From contig JADJNS010000001.1 of assembly GCA_016714225.1 (NCBI GenBank), positions 1 through 64,000 on the forward strand: a stretch of DNA of 64,000 bases, in the 5' to 3' direction. A program made the position numbers and the translations under genes. The first letter of the stretch is position 1. Every line of letters begins with the position of its first letter. Below are positions 26,884 through 35,564 of the stretch, piece by piece. The stretch comes from Archangiaceae bacterium (GTDB lineage: Bacteria; Myxococcota; Myxococcia; Myxococcales; Myxococcaceae). A model generated the notes under the pieces. It was not told the origin of the DNA. It worked only from the letters and a program-made list of their open reading frames with translations, and ran no database searches.

Positions 26884-28988
26884 AACGCCTCTCCGACCGA
26901 GACGTGAAAGGCGCACAGGCCTTCGGGGCTGCCCGCGTAGTTGTCGGTCTGGCCGGCGCCCAGGCCAAAGAAGCAGCCGCGGCTCACCGCGTGCTGGCGC
27001 AGCACGCCGGCGCGCTCGAGGGGGGCACCGAACGGTAACCGCGCCGCCAGGTCGATTCGAATCGGGCCGATGGGGGTGCGGAGCCGGGCGCCGATGCCCA
27101 CCGCGTAGTTCAGCGCCGTGAACAGATTCGCCGAGATGGCGCCCTGGGTGACGTACCCGACGTCCATGAACGTAGCAATGGTGAGCAGCTCCCAGACATT
27201 CCACCGAAACTCGACCTGCGCCTCGAACACCGTGTTGCCGCCGACCGGCAGCACCTCGCCGTTGCCGGGGCACACCCCGGTGAGCTTGTTGGCGGCGTCG
27301 AGCGCGAGGTCGCTGCAGTCGGTGAGCGGCACTACGTCGTAGGGCGCCAGCCGCCGCGCCGAGAAGCCGCGCATGTCGTTGCCGCCCGAGAAGAACCGCA
27401 CCGGTATCGGCACCGAGCCCGCACGCGAGAACATGGTGCCCAGGCGCACGCGGCCGGCGAGGGTGAAGCGGTTGTCGAAGAAGCTCAGGTAGCCGCGGCC
27501 CTCGGGCACGAACTTGAAGAAGTTGAAGAAGAGAAAGCCGCCGTCGGCCAGCGTGTTGCCGCCCTGCTGCAAAGTGAGCGCGAAGTAGGTGCCGTTGTGC
27601 GGCTCGAGTGGGTCGTCGCGGCGGTCCCACGAAATCTGCTCTTCGAAGTACTGCAGCGCGCAGAGCAGGCCGCAGCCGACGAACTGGGTGGTGGTCGAGC
27701 CCAGCACCACCGGGCCCGACAGCTGGTAGATGCTGAAGTCCCACGAGAGCGACGCGGTGACGTGCGAGGTCGGGCGCCACACCAGCGAGGGGCGGGCGCT
27801 GCCGCCGGCCGCGCGGTAGGCCGGCTCGATGGAGTAGCTGGGCTCGAGGGTGAGCCGCACCGCCAGCGCGCGGTGCAGAAAGTGGGGCTGCTCGATTTCG
27901 GCGGTGAGGCGCCCGAACGGCCCCTGCTGCGAGCCGGCGTCCTGCCGAAACGCCGAGAGAAAGGCGAAGAACCCCGAGTTCTGGCTGCCGGCGAGAAACG
28001 CGTAGCCGGCGCGGGCGCGCAGGGTGAGGCGCCGGGTGCCTCCGAGGAAGTTGCGGTTCTCGTACAGCACCTGCGCGCGAACCTCGTTGCGCAGCGGGTC
28101 GCCGCCCAGGCCGCCGCCCACCCGCCAGGTGGTGAACGGCGCCTCGCGCACGTCGACGGTGATGGGCACGATGTGGTTCTGCTGGTCGAGCGCGGCGCGC
28201 GACACCTTCACCGCCGAGAACACGCCCATCTTGAACACGCGGGCCTGCGCCTCTTCGAGGTAGTCGGGGGTGAACCAGTCTTCGGTCGAGATGACGCTCT
28301 CGACCTGATCCGAGATGAGCCGGGGGTTCACCTTGCCGTCGGGGTCCGAGACGTAGACCCTGCCGAACTTGTAGCGCTGGCCGAGGTTGGCCTTCACCTC
28401 GAGGTCGGCGGTCTGGTTGCCGACGTCGACCAGCGCGCGCGGCTCGAGCGTGACGCCGGCGTAGCCCAGCTGCTGCAGGCGCTTGGTGAGCAGCTTCTGC
28501 GACTCGTCCCAGTCTTCCTCCTCGAACACCGCGTCCTTCTTCGAGGGCAGCTTGTAGAGCACGGTCTCGCGCTGACGCTGCTCGAGCCCGTCGAGGCCCT
28601 GCACCTCGAAGCGCGCGACGTGGGTCGGCTGGCCTTCGCGAACCTCGAGCCGCAGCGCCACCAGGCCGGGCTTCTTCTCGACCACTTCGTCCTTCACCAC
28701 CTTGGCCTGGTAGAAGCCGTGCGCCTGGTAGTAGCGCTCGATGCGGCGCTGATCAGCCGTCCACGCGTTCTGGTCGAAGTACTCGGTCTTGCCGAAGAAC
28801 GGCAGCCAGCGCAGAAACGAGTCGGTGGTGAGAATCTTCTTCTTCAGCTCGCGCTGCTTGAGCTCGTGCGCCCCGTCGATTTTGAACGAGTCGATGACCG
28901 GGCCGTCGGGCTTCTCTTCGGTCGAGGAGCAGGCGAGCGCGTGCAGCGCCAGCAGCACGAGCAGCCTCCTCGACCGGCTTCCGGACAT
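26880..28988 (-). CDS. tamA: Omp85-family outer-membrane protein (TamA/BamA type)
   Basis: 702 residues. A signal sequence RRLLVLLALHALACSS ends at a Cys, but His at -4 makes a lipobox doubtful. Three POTRA-like domains follow (about 30-290; for example TVLYKLPSKKDAVFEEEDWD), then a 16-strand barrel with the Omp85 loop-6 motif DMRGF and a terminal Phe (VSVGEAF). Position directly before tamB with overlapping stop/start identifies it as the TamA partner rather than BamA, although the fold alone does not separate the two. Works in outer-membrane assembly. Confidence 0.9.
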   Translation of the reverse strand: MSGSRSRRLLVLLALHALACSSTEEKPDGPVIDSFKIDGAHELKQRELKKKILTTDSFLRWLPFFGKTEYFDQNAWTADQRRIERYYQAHGFYQAKVVKDEVVEKKPGLVALRLEVREGQPTHVARFEVQGLDGLEQRQRETVLYKLPSKKDAVFEEEDWDESQKLLTKRLQQLGYAGVTLEPRALVDVGNQTADLEVKANLGQRYKFGRVYVSDPDGKVNPRLISDQVESVISTEDWFTPDYLEEAQARVFKMGVFSAVKVSRAALDQQNHIVPITVDVREAPFTTWRVGGGLGGDPLRNEVRAQVLYENRNFLGGTRRLTLRARAGYAFLAGSQNSGFFAFLSAFRQDAGSQQGPFGRLTAEIEQPHFLHRALAVRLTLEPSYSIEPAYRAAGGSARPSLVWRPTSHVTASLSWDFSIYQLSGPVVLGSTTTQFVGCGLLCALQYFEEQISWDRRDDPLEPHNGTYFALTLQQGGNTLADGGFLFFNFFKFVPEGRGYLSFFDNRFTLAGRVRLGTMFSRAGSVPIPVRFFSGGNDMRGFSARRLAPYDVVPLTDCSDLALDAANKLTGVCPGNGEVLPVGGNTVFEAQVEFRWNVWELLTIATFMDVGYVTQGAISANLFTALNYAVGIGARLRTPIGPIRIDLAARLPFGAPLERAGVLRQHAVSRGCFFGLGAGQTDNYAGSPEGLCAFHVSVGEAF

Positions 28989-29030
28989 TCGAACCGGGTT
29001 GATTAATCCGGCACTTGGGCCGGTGCGCGT

Positions 29031-30146
29031 TTAAAAGCGCCCGCTGAAGCCCAGCGAGAACCCGCCGTTCGGGGTGAAGCCCGCCTGCAGCGACGGCAAT
29101 GGGGTGCCGTCACCCGCGTCGCGCTCGGAGTCGACGTCGAGGCGGGTCGGGTCGCGCGCACCGGAGTTGAGCGCGCTCGACCACTCGAGACCCGCGCTGG
29201 TGCCCATCGTGGCGATGATGGAGGCCAGCAAGGGAATGGTGACGATGAACGTGGTGCCACCGCCCGCGCTCAGACCGCCGATGGGAGGCCCCACGAAGTG
29301 CGGCATCAAGAACAGCCCGGCCAGCGCTGCGCTGGCCAGCGTGCCCAGCACCGCCGACCAGTAGCTGCCCTTGCCGTGCATGGCCCGGTGCACCCCCCAG
29401 GCGACGGCGCTGCCGCCGCCGAGGCTGAGCAGCGAGCCCAGCGCGATGCCGAAATAACCGATGGGGCCCTGCCCGAACACGCCCGAGACCAGGAGCCACA
29501 CCGTCGCCAGCTCGGTGAGGCCCGCCGGTATCCACATCGCGAAGCCTTCGGCGAAGGCGCGCCCCGCCGGCCAGGGCTGCGCGCCCGCCAGCAGCTCGGA
29601 GTGACGCAGCTCCATCGCGCCGACCCCGCCCAACAGGCTCATCGCGGCGAGGAAGCCGAAGCCGCCCGCGGCAGCGCTGTTGGTGGTCCACTGGGTGTTG
29701 GTGGCCACCGAGACCATCGCCAACAGCCCTGAGCTGAAGGTGTAGCCGGCCAGCGCCCCGGCGAGCCCGAAGCCGACTCCGGCGCGGCCGTGAGTCACGG
29801 TGTGGCCCACCCCCAACCCCAGGCCGAGCGTGAGCGGCACGAAGCCCGCCATCACCGCGAGCGGCGCATCGCAGGTGAACGTGCACGGGCCCTGGGCCTG
29901 CCGCCAGCCGTAGCCGATGACCAGCGGCAGCGCGATGCCCACCGCGCCACCGAGCGCGGTCGCCCCGATGCGCACCACCCGCTGGTGCTCCTCGCGCTCG
30001 AGCGTGACCTGCGCCTCGTCGGCGGGAGCCGGTGGAGCGGGCGGCTCGACCGGCGCAGGCACCAGCGGCACCTCTGCCGGCGCGTCGGCTTCGGGCGGCC
30101 CGTCTTGCGCGGCCAGCATCACCGCCACCATCAGCGCGCTCAGCAT
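29031..30146 (-). CDS. Multi-pass membrane protein of unknown function
   Basis: 371 residues with a signal-like start (MLSALMVAVMLAAQDG), a Pro/Ala-rich segment to about residue 45 and roughly eight hydrophobic Gly/Ala-rich segments. The C-terminus ends LQAGFTPNGGFSLGFSGRF, an alternating pattern with terminal Phe as in outer-membrane strands. I do not recognise a family. It lies 42 bp upstream of tamA on the same strand and may belong to that transcript. Confidence 0.7.
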   Translation of the reverse strand: MLSALMVAVMLAAQDGPPEADAPAEVPLVPAPVEPPAPPAPADEAQVTLEREEHQRVVRIGATALGGAVGIALPLVIGYGWRQAQGPCTFTCDAPLAVMAGFVPLTLGLGLGVGHTVTHGRAGVGFGLAGALAGYTFSSGLLAMVSVATNTQWTTNSAAAGGFGFLAAMSLLGGVGAMELRHSELLAGAQPWPAGRAFAEGFAMWIPAGLTELATVWLLVSGVFGQGPIGYFGIALGSLLSLGGGSAVAWGVHRAMHGKGSYWSAVLGTLASAALAGLFLMPHFVGPPIGGLSAGGGTTFIVTIPLLASIIATMGTSAGLEWSSALNSGARDPTRLDVDSERDAGDGTPLPSLQAGFTPNGGFSLGFSGRF

Positions 30147-30165
30147 TCGCCCCCCTGCTCGGCCC

Positions 30166-30891
30166 TCACGGCATCACCGGCTCGGTGAGCTCGCGCTCCC
30201 ACAGTCGCACGCCGCCGAGCAGGCCGGCCACGTTGTCGACGCGGCGCACGTTGTCGGGCAGCTCGATGCTCACCTTTCGCGCGTTGCCGCCGCCCAGGTA
30301 CAGCACCCGGTAGTTGAAGATGGGGCCGAGCTGCCGCACCACGCGCCGCACCCGCCGGTTCCACTTGCGGCGCCCCACCGCCGTGAGGGCGGCGTTGCCC
30401 ACGTACTCTTCGTAGGTGCGGCCGGCGCGAAACGGGTGGTGCGCCAGCTCGATGTTCGGCACGTAGGTGCCGTCGACGTACAGCGCGAAGCCGAAGCCGG
30501 TGCCCAGGGTGACGCACAGCTCGGTGCCTTCACCGGCGATGACCGCGTGGCCCTGCACCCCCGCGTCGTTGAGCACCCGGGTGGGCCGCCCGGTCAGGCG
30601 CGCGAGCGTGCGGCCCAGCGCGTAGCCCTCGAACGAGCGGTGCAGGTTCGGCGCGGTCTGCACGATGGAGCCCACCACCACTCCGGGAAAGCCCACCGAC
30701 ACCCGCTCGTACCCGGTCGTCACCTGCTTGAGCAGCCCGCGCAGCGCGCGCAGCACCGCGGGCACCGTCGCCGGCCGCGGCGTCTCGACCCGCACCCGCT
30801 CGCTCAACGCTTTGCCGCTGCGCGCCACCACCATCATCTTGAGGCCCGTGCCGCCGACGTCGATGCACAGGGTCGCGCCCTTCTCCGCCAT
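30166..30891 (-). CDS. ROK-type polyphosphate glucokinase-like kinase
   Basis: 241 residues, about 70 shorter than ATP-type ROK kinases. It has CIDVGGTGLKMMVV (phosphate loop), VSVGFPGVV, catalytic VLNDAGVQGHAV and TLGTGFGFAL. This compact arrangement without the CPCG zinc motif is that of PPGK, which uses polyphosphate or ATP to phosphorylate glucose. Sequence cannot prove the phosphate donor. Its ATG sits in a CCATGG palindrome shared with the opposite strand. Confidence 0.8.
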   Translation of the reverse strand: MAEKGATLCIDVGGTGLKMMVVARSGKALSERVRVETPRPATVPAVLRALRGLLKQVTTGYERVSVGFPGVVVGSIVQTAPNLHRSFEGYALGRTLARLTGRPTRVLNDAGVQGHAVIAGEGTELCVTLGTGFGFALYVDGTYVPNIELAHHPFRAGRTYEEYVGNAALTAVGRRKWNRRVRRVVRQLGPIFNYRVLYLGGGNARKVSIELPDNVRRVDNVAGLLGGVRLWERELTEPVMP

Positions 30892-30922
30892 GGCGGCGAA
30901 GAGAATCAGAGAAGCCCGCCGG

Positions 30923-32467
30923 GTGCTATGCGCTCTTGCGACTCACGTGCGCCGCGCGACTCCCCTGCTGCTCTTGCTGCCCCTGGCCCTGGCCTGCTGG
31001 CCCACCCTCTCGTCGGGCTTTCGACAGATGCAGACCGACCCCGCCGACACCCGGCACCTCAACTACGTGCTCGAGCACGACTACCGCTGGCTGTGCGGCC
31101 ACGCCGAGCTGTGGAACCCGCCCTTCTTCTGGCCCGAGCCGAACGTCGCCGCGTACACCGAGCTGATGCTGGGGGTGCTGCCGCTCTATGCGCCGTGGCG
31201 CGCGGTGGGCTTCGAGCCCGACACCGCGTTTCAGCTCTGGGTGCTGACGGTGCTGGTGCTCAACGCGCTCGCCGCGCACCTGCTGTTCCGCCGCGGCCTG
31301 GGCTTCGCGCCGCTGCCCGCGCTGGCCGGAGCGTGGCTCACCGCGTTCGGCAGCGGCCGCATGGCCCAAATCAACCACCAGCACCTGTTGCCGTGCTTCT
31401 TCACGCTGCTCGCGGTCTACGCGCTGGTGCGGCTGTTTCGCGGCGGCGGGCGCGGGTACGTGGCGCTGTTCTTCGCCATGCTCACCCTGCAGCTGTGGGC
31501 CGGCCTGCAGGTGGGCTGGCTGTTCTGCTTCTGGCTGGGCGTGGTGCTGCTCTGGTCGCTCGCCTTCGCCGAGACCCGGCCCAAGGTGCTGCAGCTCTTG
31601 CGCACCCACGCGGTGGCGTTGAGCGTGGGCGCGGTGACCTCGGGCCTGCTGCTGTTGCCGCTGGTGCTGCCCTACCGCGCCGCGGCGGCCGCCGCCGGCG
31701 CGCGCAGCTTCGACGAGGCGGTGGTCTACCTGCCGCAGCTGCAGTCGTGGCTCTACCAGGGGCCGCACAGCGTGCTCTACGCCTGGCTCGCAGACCTCTC
31801 GGTCTTCTCCCGCCTGCCCGCCGAAGGTGAGCACCGCATCGGCGTGGGCCTGGTCACCACCGGGGTGATGGTGCTCATGCTGCGCGAGAAGGGCTGGCCG
31901 CGGGTGCTCGGCGCCACCGTGCTTACCGTGCTGGTGCTGGCCACGCTGTACCGCGGGAGGGTGTCTCCGTGGCAGGGCGTGATGGCGGTGGTCCCCGGCG
32001 CGAACGGCATTCGGGCGGTGGCGCGCATCGGGCTGTCGATGGCGTTTCCCGCCGCCATCGCGGTGGCCTGCTTCGCCGCGCGCACCCGGCGGCTGGGCTG
32101 GCTGGTGGTGCTGTTCTGCGTGGCCGAGCAGCTGCAGCAGTTGCCCAACGCCTACTCGAAAGAGCAGGTGCGCGCCGACGTGGCGCACGTGGCCCACGGG
32201 GTGCGCGGGGGCTGCCGCGCGTTCTTCTACGCGCCGCGTGACCAGGAGAAATACGACGAGAAGACCCAGCTCGACGCGATGTGGGCCTCGCTGTGGGTGG
32301 GAGTGCCCACGGTGAACGGGTACTCCAGCCACTTTCCCAGAGGGTGGCAGCTGATGGACCACGGCGTCGACGACGATGGCGACGTGCTGCGGCTCACCGA
32401 GGCGCTCGGGCAGTGGGCGCAGTCGCGGCAGGTGAGCCCCGCCGACATCTGCTGGGTCAGCCCGTAG
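30923..32467 (+). CDS. Polytopic membrane protein, glycosyltransferase-C-like
   Basis: About 514 residues from GTG 30923; ATG 30890 or GTG 30947 are alternatives. There are roughly ten membrane segments. The first periplasmic loop carries acidic residues (QTDPADTRHLNYVLEHDY), as in GT-C enzymes such as ArnT-like or DUF2723-like proteins that use lipid-linked sugars. A soluble tail (about 430-514) follows. GT-C assignment is inference from topology and the acidic loop; no signature motif proves it. The 32468 gene begins directly after its stop. Confidence 0.7.
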   Translation: MLCALATHVRRATPLLLLLPLALACWPTLSSGFRQMQTDPADTRHLNYVLEHDYRWLCGHAELWNPPFFWPEPNVAAYTELMLGVLPLYAPWRAVGFEPDTAFQLWVLTVLVLNALAAHLLFRRGLGFAPLPALAGAWLTAFGSGRMAQINHQHLLPCFFTLLAVYALVRLFRGGGRGYVALFFAMLTLQLWAGLQVGWLFCFWLGVVLLWSLAFAETRPKVLQLLRTHAVALSVGAVTSGLLLLPLVLPYRAAAAAAGARSFDEAVVYLPQLQSWLYQGPHSVLYAWLADLSVFSRLPAEGEHRIGVGLVTTGVMVLMLREKGWPRVLGATVLTVLVLATLYRGRVSPWQGVMAVVPGANGIRAVARIGLSMAFPAAIAVACFAARTRRLGWLVVLFCVAEQLQQLPNAYSKEQVRADVAHVAHGVRGGCRAFFYAPRDQEKYDEKTQLDAMWASLWVGVPTVNGYSSHFPRGWQLMDHGVDDDGDVLRLTEALGQWAQSRQVSPADICWVSP

Positions 32468-33007
32468 ATGGGCCCGCTGCTGGCGATGGCGGTCATGGTG
32501 TCGGCCTCGGAGCCCGAGCCCGAGTCGCACGGCCTCACCGTCTCCGTCGGCGTGCCGGTCACCGCCGGCGCGACGCTGCAGCCGTCGGCCGCGGGGCTGT
32601 CGGGCCGCTTCGCGCTCGCGCTGCGCCCCGAGCTCTCGGTGCACCCCTTCGGCACGCGCGGGCTGGGGGTGGGGCCGTACCTCACCGCCGGCACGCTGCG
32701 CAGCTTCACCGACTTCGCCGCCGGCGGCGGGCTCACGCTCACCCCGCCCTGGCCGTTCGCGGTGCGCCCGGTGCTCTCGGCCGGCGCGCTGGCGACGCTC
32801 GACGCGCGCGGCTGGGCGCCGTGCCTCGAGGCCGGCCTGTTCTTCGGGGTGCACAGCGGGTTTCGCGCCATGGCCGTCGCCGGCCTGCGGGCCGACGTGC
32901 ACGTCTGGTTCAGCGGTGACCCGCGCTGGTCGCTCACCCTCTCGCTGGCCTTCGACCTCGAGTGGCCGGTGCAGTTGGGGCGCATTCTCTTCGCCGCGGC
33001 GCGCTGA
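32468..33007 (+). CDS. Small outer-membrane-barrel-like protein of unknown function
   Basis: 179 residues with a short signal-like start (MGPLLAMAVMVSASEP), then alternating polar/hydrophobic strands (LTVSVGVPVTAGATL, FALALRPELSVHPFG, ALATLDARGWAP) consistent with a small beta-barrel or lipocalin-like fold. The ATG directly follows the stop of the membrane protein upstream, so the pair is an operon. No family recognised. Confidence 0.65.
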   Translation: MGPLLAMAVMVSASEPEPESHGLTVSVGVPVTAGATLQPSAAGLSGRFALALRPELSVHPFGTRGLGVGPYLTAGTLRSFTDFAAGGGLTLTPPWPFAVRPVLSAGALATLDARGWAPCLEAGLFFGVHSGFRAMAVAGLRADVHVWFSGDPRWSLTLSLAFDLEWPVQLGRILFAAAR

Positions 33008-33117
33008 CCTTCTCCGACACCGAGACCGCGGGGAGGCGCTTTCGTGACGGATGTCGCGGGCGACACCCAAATCTGATCGATGAAGTATTCCGCCCTCGGC
33101 AACGTATGGTTCGCCCC

Positions 33118-33216
33118 ATGGGGTGGACCTGCAGCTCGCCGTGGGTTTCGCGCGTGCGCGCCGCCTGCACCTACAGCGACGCCATCGGGGTCTACGGGGG
33201 AGGAGCCGGCCGTTGA
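33118..33216 (+). CDS. Possible 32-residue leader ORF
   Basis: ATG 33118 to TGA 33216 encodes MGWTCSSPWVSRVRAACTYS followed by a Gly-rich end. Its stop overlaps the TTG start of the next gene (TTGA), the same coupling seen at other pairs here. No ribosome site is obvious before it, so it may be chance. Confidence 0.2.
   Translation: MGWTCSSPWVSRVRAACTYSDAIGVYGGGAGR
33196..33207 (+). promoter_or_regulatory. Shine-Dalgarno deciding a TTG start
   Basis: GGGGGAGGAGCC lies about 6-8 nt before TTG 33213. It supports that TTG over an upstream start that would add a basic, non-signal-like N-terminus. Confidence 0.6.
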
Positions 33217-34277
33217 GGTCGCTGGTGTTGATGGTGCTGGCGGTGGCTCCGCACCGCCTCGACTCGCGCCGCGAGCCGGGAGCAGAGAGCTGCCCCGACG
33301 AGCAGCAGGTGCGTCGCGCGGTGACCGAGCGGCTGGGCTCGAGCCCCTTCGGCCCCGATGCGAAGCGCACGGTGACGGTGCGCTGGAGAAACCAGGGCGG
33401 GGCCTATGCCTCGGAGCTCACGGTCACCGACGACCAGGGTGCCCCGGTGGGCTCGAAGAAGCTCACCTCGAGCGCGCGCGACTGCAGCGAGCTGGCTGCT
33501 TCGACCGCGCTGGCGCTGGCGCTCATTCTCGACCCGCTGTCGCTCAGCCGCCCGGCTGCCGCTCCGGCCCCGTCCGACGCGCCGCAGCTGCAGCCGCCGC
33601 CTCCGCCGCCCACCACTGCGGCCGACGCGCCGCAGCTGCAGCCGCCGCCCCCCCCGCCCACCACCCGCCCCACAGAGGCGCCGTCACCCTCGCTGCCTCC
33701 TCCTCCGCCGGTGAGCACCGAGCCGGTGGCGTCGAGCGGGCCTGCCCCCGCGAAGCAAGAGCCCCAGGGGCCCCCGCCCGAGACCCTCCGCGGCTTCTGG
33801 CTGGGGGGGGCCGGCGGCATCTCGGCCTTCGAGCAGCCGCTGGTGAGCGGGCTGCTCGAGCTCTCGCTCGCCGGAGCGACCGACTACGTGATGGTGGGGG
33901 GCAAGCTGGGCTGGAGCACCCCGGTCGCGCTCCAGAGCTCGCAGGGCTCCCTGAACACCACCCTGGTCACGCTGGGCCCCTTCGTCTGCGCGGGCTCGAT
34001 GCGGGTGGGCGGCTGTGCGTCGCTGCGTCTGGGCTTCGCCCCCGTGTGGACCTCGGGGTTCTCGAGCCTTCCCGGCACTACCGTCGGGTTGACGTGGCTG
34101 GCGGTGGCCATCGGCCCGTACCTCGACTTCAACCCGCTTCACGCGCTGAAGGTCCGCGTGTTCGCCAACCTGCAGCTGCAGCCCATCAGCCAGGTGCTGC
34201 TGCTGGGTGGCTACGAGGTATGGCGCACGCCGCTGTTCGGCTTCAACCTGGGGGTCGCGCTCTTTGGCCGCCCCTGA
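33213..34277 (+). CDS. Exported Pro-rich protein with barrel-like C-terminus, upstream of ECF sigma
   Basis: 354 residues. A hydrophobic start (LRSLVLMVLAVAP) is followed by a small domain (about 15-115; ESCPDEQQVRRAVTERLG, SARDCSELAASTALALAL), a Pro-rich linker (about 118-190) with two copies of DAPQLQPPPPPPTT, and a C-terminal region of amphipathic strands (about 195-354) ending FGFNLGVALFGRP, as in outer-membrane barrels. It overlaps the sigma gene by 14 nt. This order is common at myxobacterial ECF loci and suggests a periplasmic/outer-membrane input, but no mechanism is known. Confidence 0.75.
   Translation: MRSLVLMVLAVAPHRLDSRREPGAESCPDEQQVRRAVTERLGSSPFGPDAKRTVTVRWRNQGGAYASELTVTDDQGAPVGSKKLTSSARDCSELAASTALALALILDPLSLSRPAAAPAPSDAPQLQPPPPPPTTAADAPQLQPPPPPPTTRPTEAPSPSLPPPPPVSTEPVASSGPAPAKQEPQGPPPETLRGFWLGGAGGISAFEQPLVSGLLELSLAGATDYVMVGGKLGWSTPVALQSSQGSLNTTLVTLGPFVCAGSMRVGGCASLRLGFAPVWTSGFSSLPGTTVGLTWLAVAIGPYLDFNPLHALKVRVFANLQLQPISQVLLLGGYEVWRTPLFGFNLGVALFGRP
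33576..33671. repeat. Two tandem 48-bp units in the Pro-rich linker
   Basis: GACGCGCCGCAGCTGCAGCC begins copies at 33576 and 33624. Each unit encodes DAPQLQPPPPPPTT plus two residues. The copies differ at only a few bases, so the duplication is fairly recent. Confidence 0.7.
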
Positions 34278-34773
34278 CTTCGAGAGGCTCTACGAGGACC
34301 ACCTCGACTACGTGTGGAGCTCGCTCCGCCGGCTCGGCGTTGCGCCCGCGCACCTCGAAGACACCGCCCACGACGTGTTCATCACCGCGTGGCGCAAGCT
34401 CGCCGACTACGACCCCTCGCGGCCCATCAAGCCCTGGCTGTTCGGCATCGCGTTTCGGGTGGCCAGCGACTTTCGCGAGCGGGCCTCGGTGCGCCGCGAG
34501 GTGCAGGGTGAAGAGCTCGACCGCGAAGACGAGCGGCCGGGCGCCGACGCGCTCATTCACGAGCAGCAGCGCCGCGCGCTGGTGCGCCGCGCGCTCGAGG
34601 CCATACCCATCGAGCGGCGCGCGGTGTTCATCATGCACGAGCTCGACGGGTGCCCGATTCCCGATGTGGCCACTGCGCTCGAGGTTCCGCTCAACACCGC
34701 CTACTCTCGCCTGCGCCTGGCCCGCCGAGACTTTCAGGCCGAGGTGCAACGCCTGCAAGGGGTGCCCGCATGA
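34264..34773 (+). CDS. ECF-type RNA polymerase sigma factor
   Basis: 169 residues from TTG 34264, beginning LAAPDFERLYEDHLDYVWSS. Region 2 (DTAHDVFITAWRKLADYDP) and region 4 (LEAIPIERRAVFIMHELDG, then PIPDVATALEVPLNTAYSRL) are clear. Start overlaps the upstream gene and the stop overlaps the next gene (ATGA), so the three are one operon. ECF factors redirect RNA polymerase to envelope or stress genes; the target promoter cannot be deduced. Confidence 0.88.
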   Translation: MAAPDFERLYEDHLDYVWSSLRRLGVAPAHLEDTAHDVFITAWRKLADYDPSRPIKPWLFGIAFRVASDFRERASVRREVQGEELDREDERPGADALIHEQQRRALVRRALEAIPIERRAVFIMHELDGCPIPDVATALEVPLNTAYSRLRLARRDFQAEVQRLQGVPA

Positions 34774-35552
34774 GACCTGACGAGCTCGAGCCGATGTCCG
34801 ACGCGATGAGCGACCTGCTCGAGGCCGAGCGGCCGCTCGACCACGTGCCGGCGGCCACCCGCGCGCAGCTCTTCACCCGCGTCACCGCCAGCGTCGCCGC
34901 GCTCACCGCCGCCGGCGCCGCCGCCGGAGCAGCGAGCAGCGTGGCCAGCTCGGGCACCACCGCGGCGGCCGCCACCGGCAAGGCCGTCATCGGCGGGGCC
35001 GCCGGCAGCGGCACCACCGCGGCCATCGGCGGCACGCTCGCCACCAAGGTCATCATCGCGGCGGTGGCGTTCACCGTGGGCGGCGGCGTCGGCGCGACGG
35101 TGCACGCGGTGGTGGTGCCCCGCTCGCCCCCGCCCGCGCCCATCGTGGTGCGCGTCGAGCCCCAGCGCCCGGTCGAGGCCGCACCGGTCGAGCCGGCGCC
35201 CACCGTGCCGGTGCCCGAGCCGGTGGCCGCGCCGGGCAAGGCGCCGGCCCCGCAGGTGACGCCTTCGCCTTTGCGCCCGCGCGACGGCACGCTCGAGGCC
35301 GAGCGCACCCTGGTCGAGCAGGCGCGCGCCGCGTTGGCGCGCCACGAGAGCGGCCCGGCGCTCGAGGCGCTGGCGCAGCACGAGCGCGAGTTCCCCCAGG
35401 GGCAGCTCACCGAAGAGCGCATGGCGCTGCAGGTGCTCGCCCTCGTCGAGCACGACGAGCGCGCCGCGGCGGCTGCGCGCGCGGTGAAGTTCCGCGCCCG
35501 TTACCCGCACAGCCTGCTGCAGCCCGCGGTAGATGCGGCGTTGGCGCCCTGA
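34770..35552 (+). CDS. Membrane-anchored protein cotranslated with ECF sigma (anti-sigma candidate)
   Basis: 260 residues. The N-terminal ~45 residues (SDAMSDLLEAERPLDHVPAA) are cytoplasmic-looking. An Ala/Gly-rich stretch and a membrane segment (KVIIAAVAFTVGGGVGATVHAVVV, about 92-115) follow, then a Pro-rich linker and a helical TPR-like end (about 175-255). No zinc anti-sigma motif is seen, but position and topology fit an anti-sigma factor. ATG overlaps the sigma stop. Confidence 0.75.
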   Translation: MRPDELEPMSDAMSDLLEAERPLDHVPAATRAQLFTRVTASVAALTAAGAAAGAASSVASSGTTAAAATGKAVIGGAAGSGTTAAIGGTLATKVIIAAVAFTVGGGVGATVHAVVVPRSPPPAPIVVRVEPQRPVEAAPVEPAPTVPVPEPVAAPGKAPAPQVTPSPLRPRDGTLEAERTLVEQARAALARHESGPALEALAQHEREFPQGQLTEERMALQVLALVEHDERAAAAARAVKFRARYPHSLLQPAVDAALAP

Positions 35553-35564
35553 TAGAGGCGCTGC

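Noticed and set aside
24103..26907. 934-codon plus-strand ORF
   Set aside because: Lies antisense to tamB and shows only shadow composition (His/Arg/Leu-rich), without motifs.
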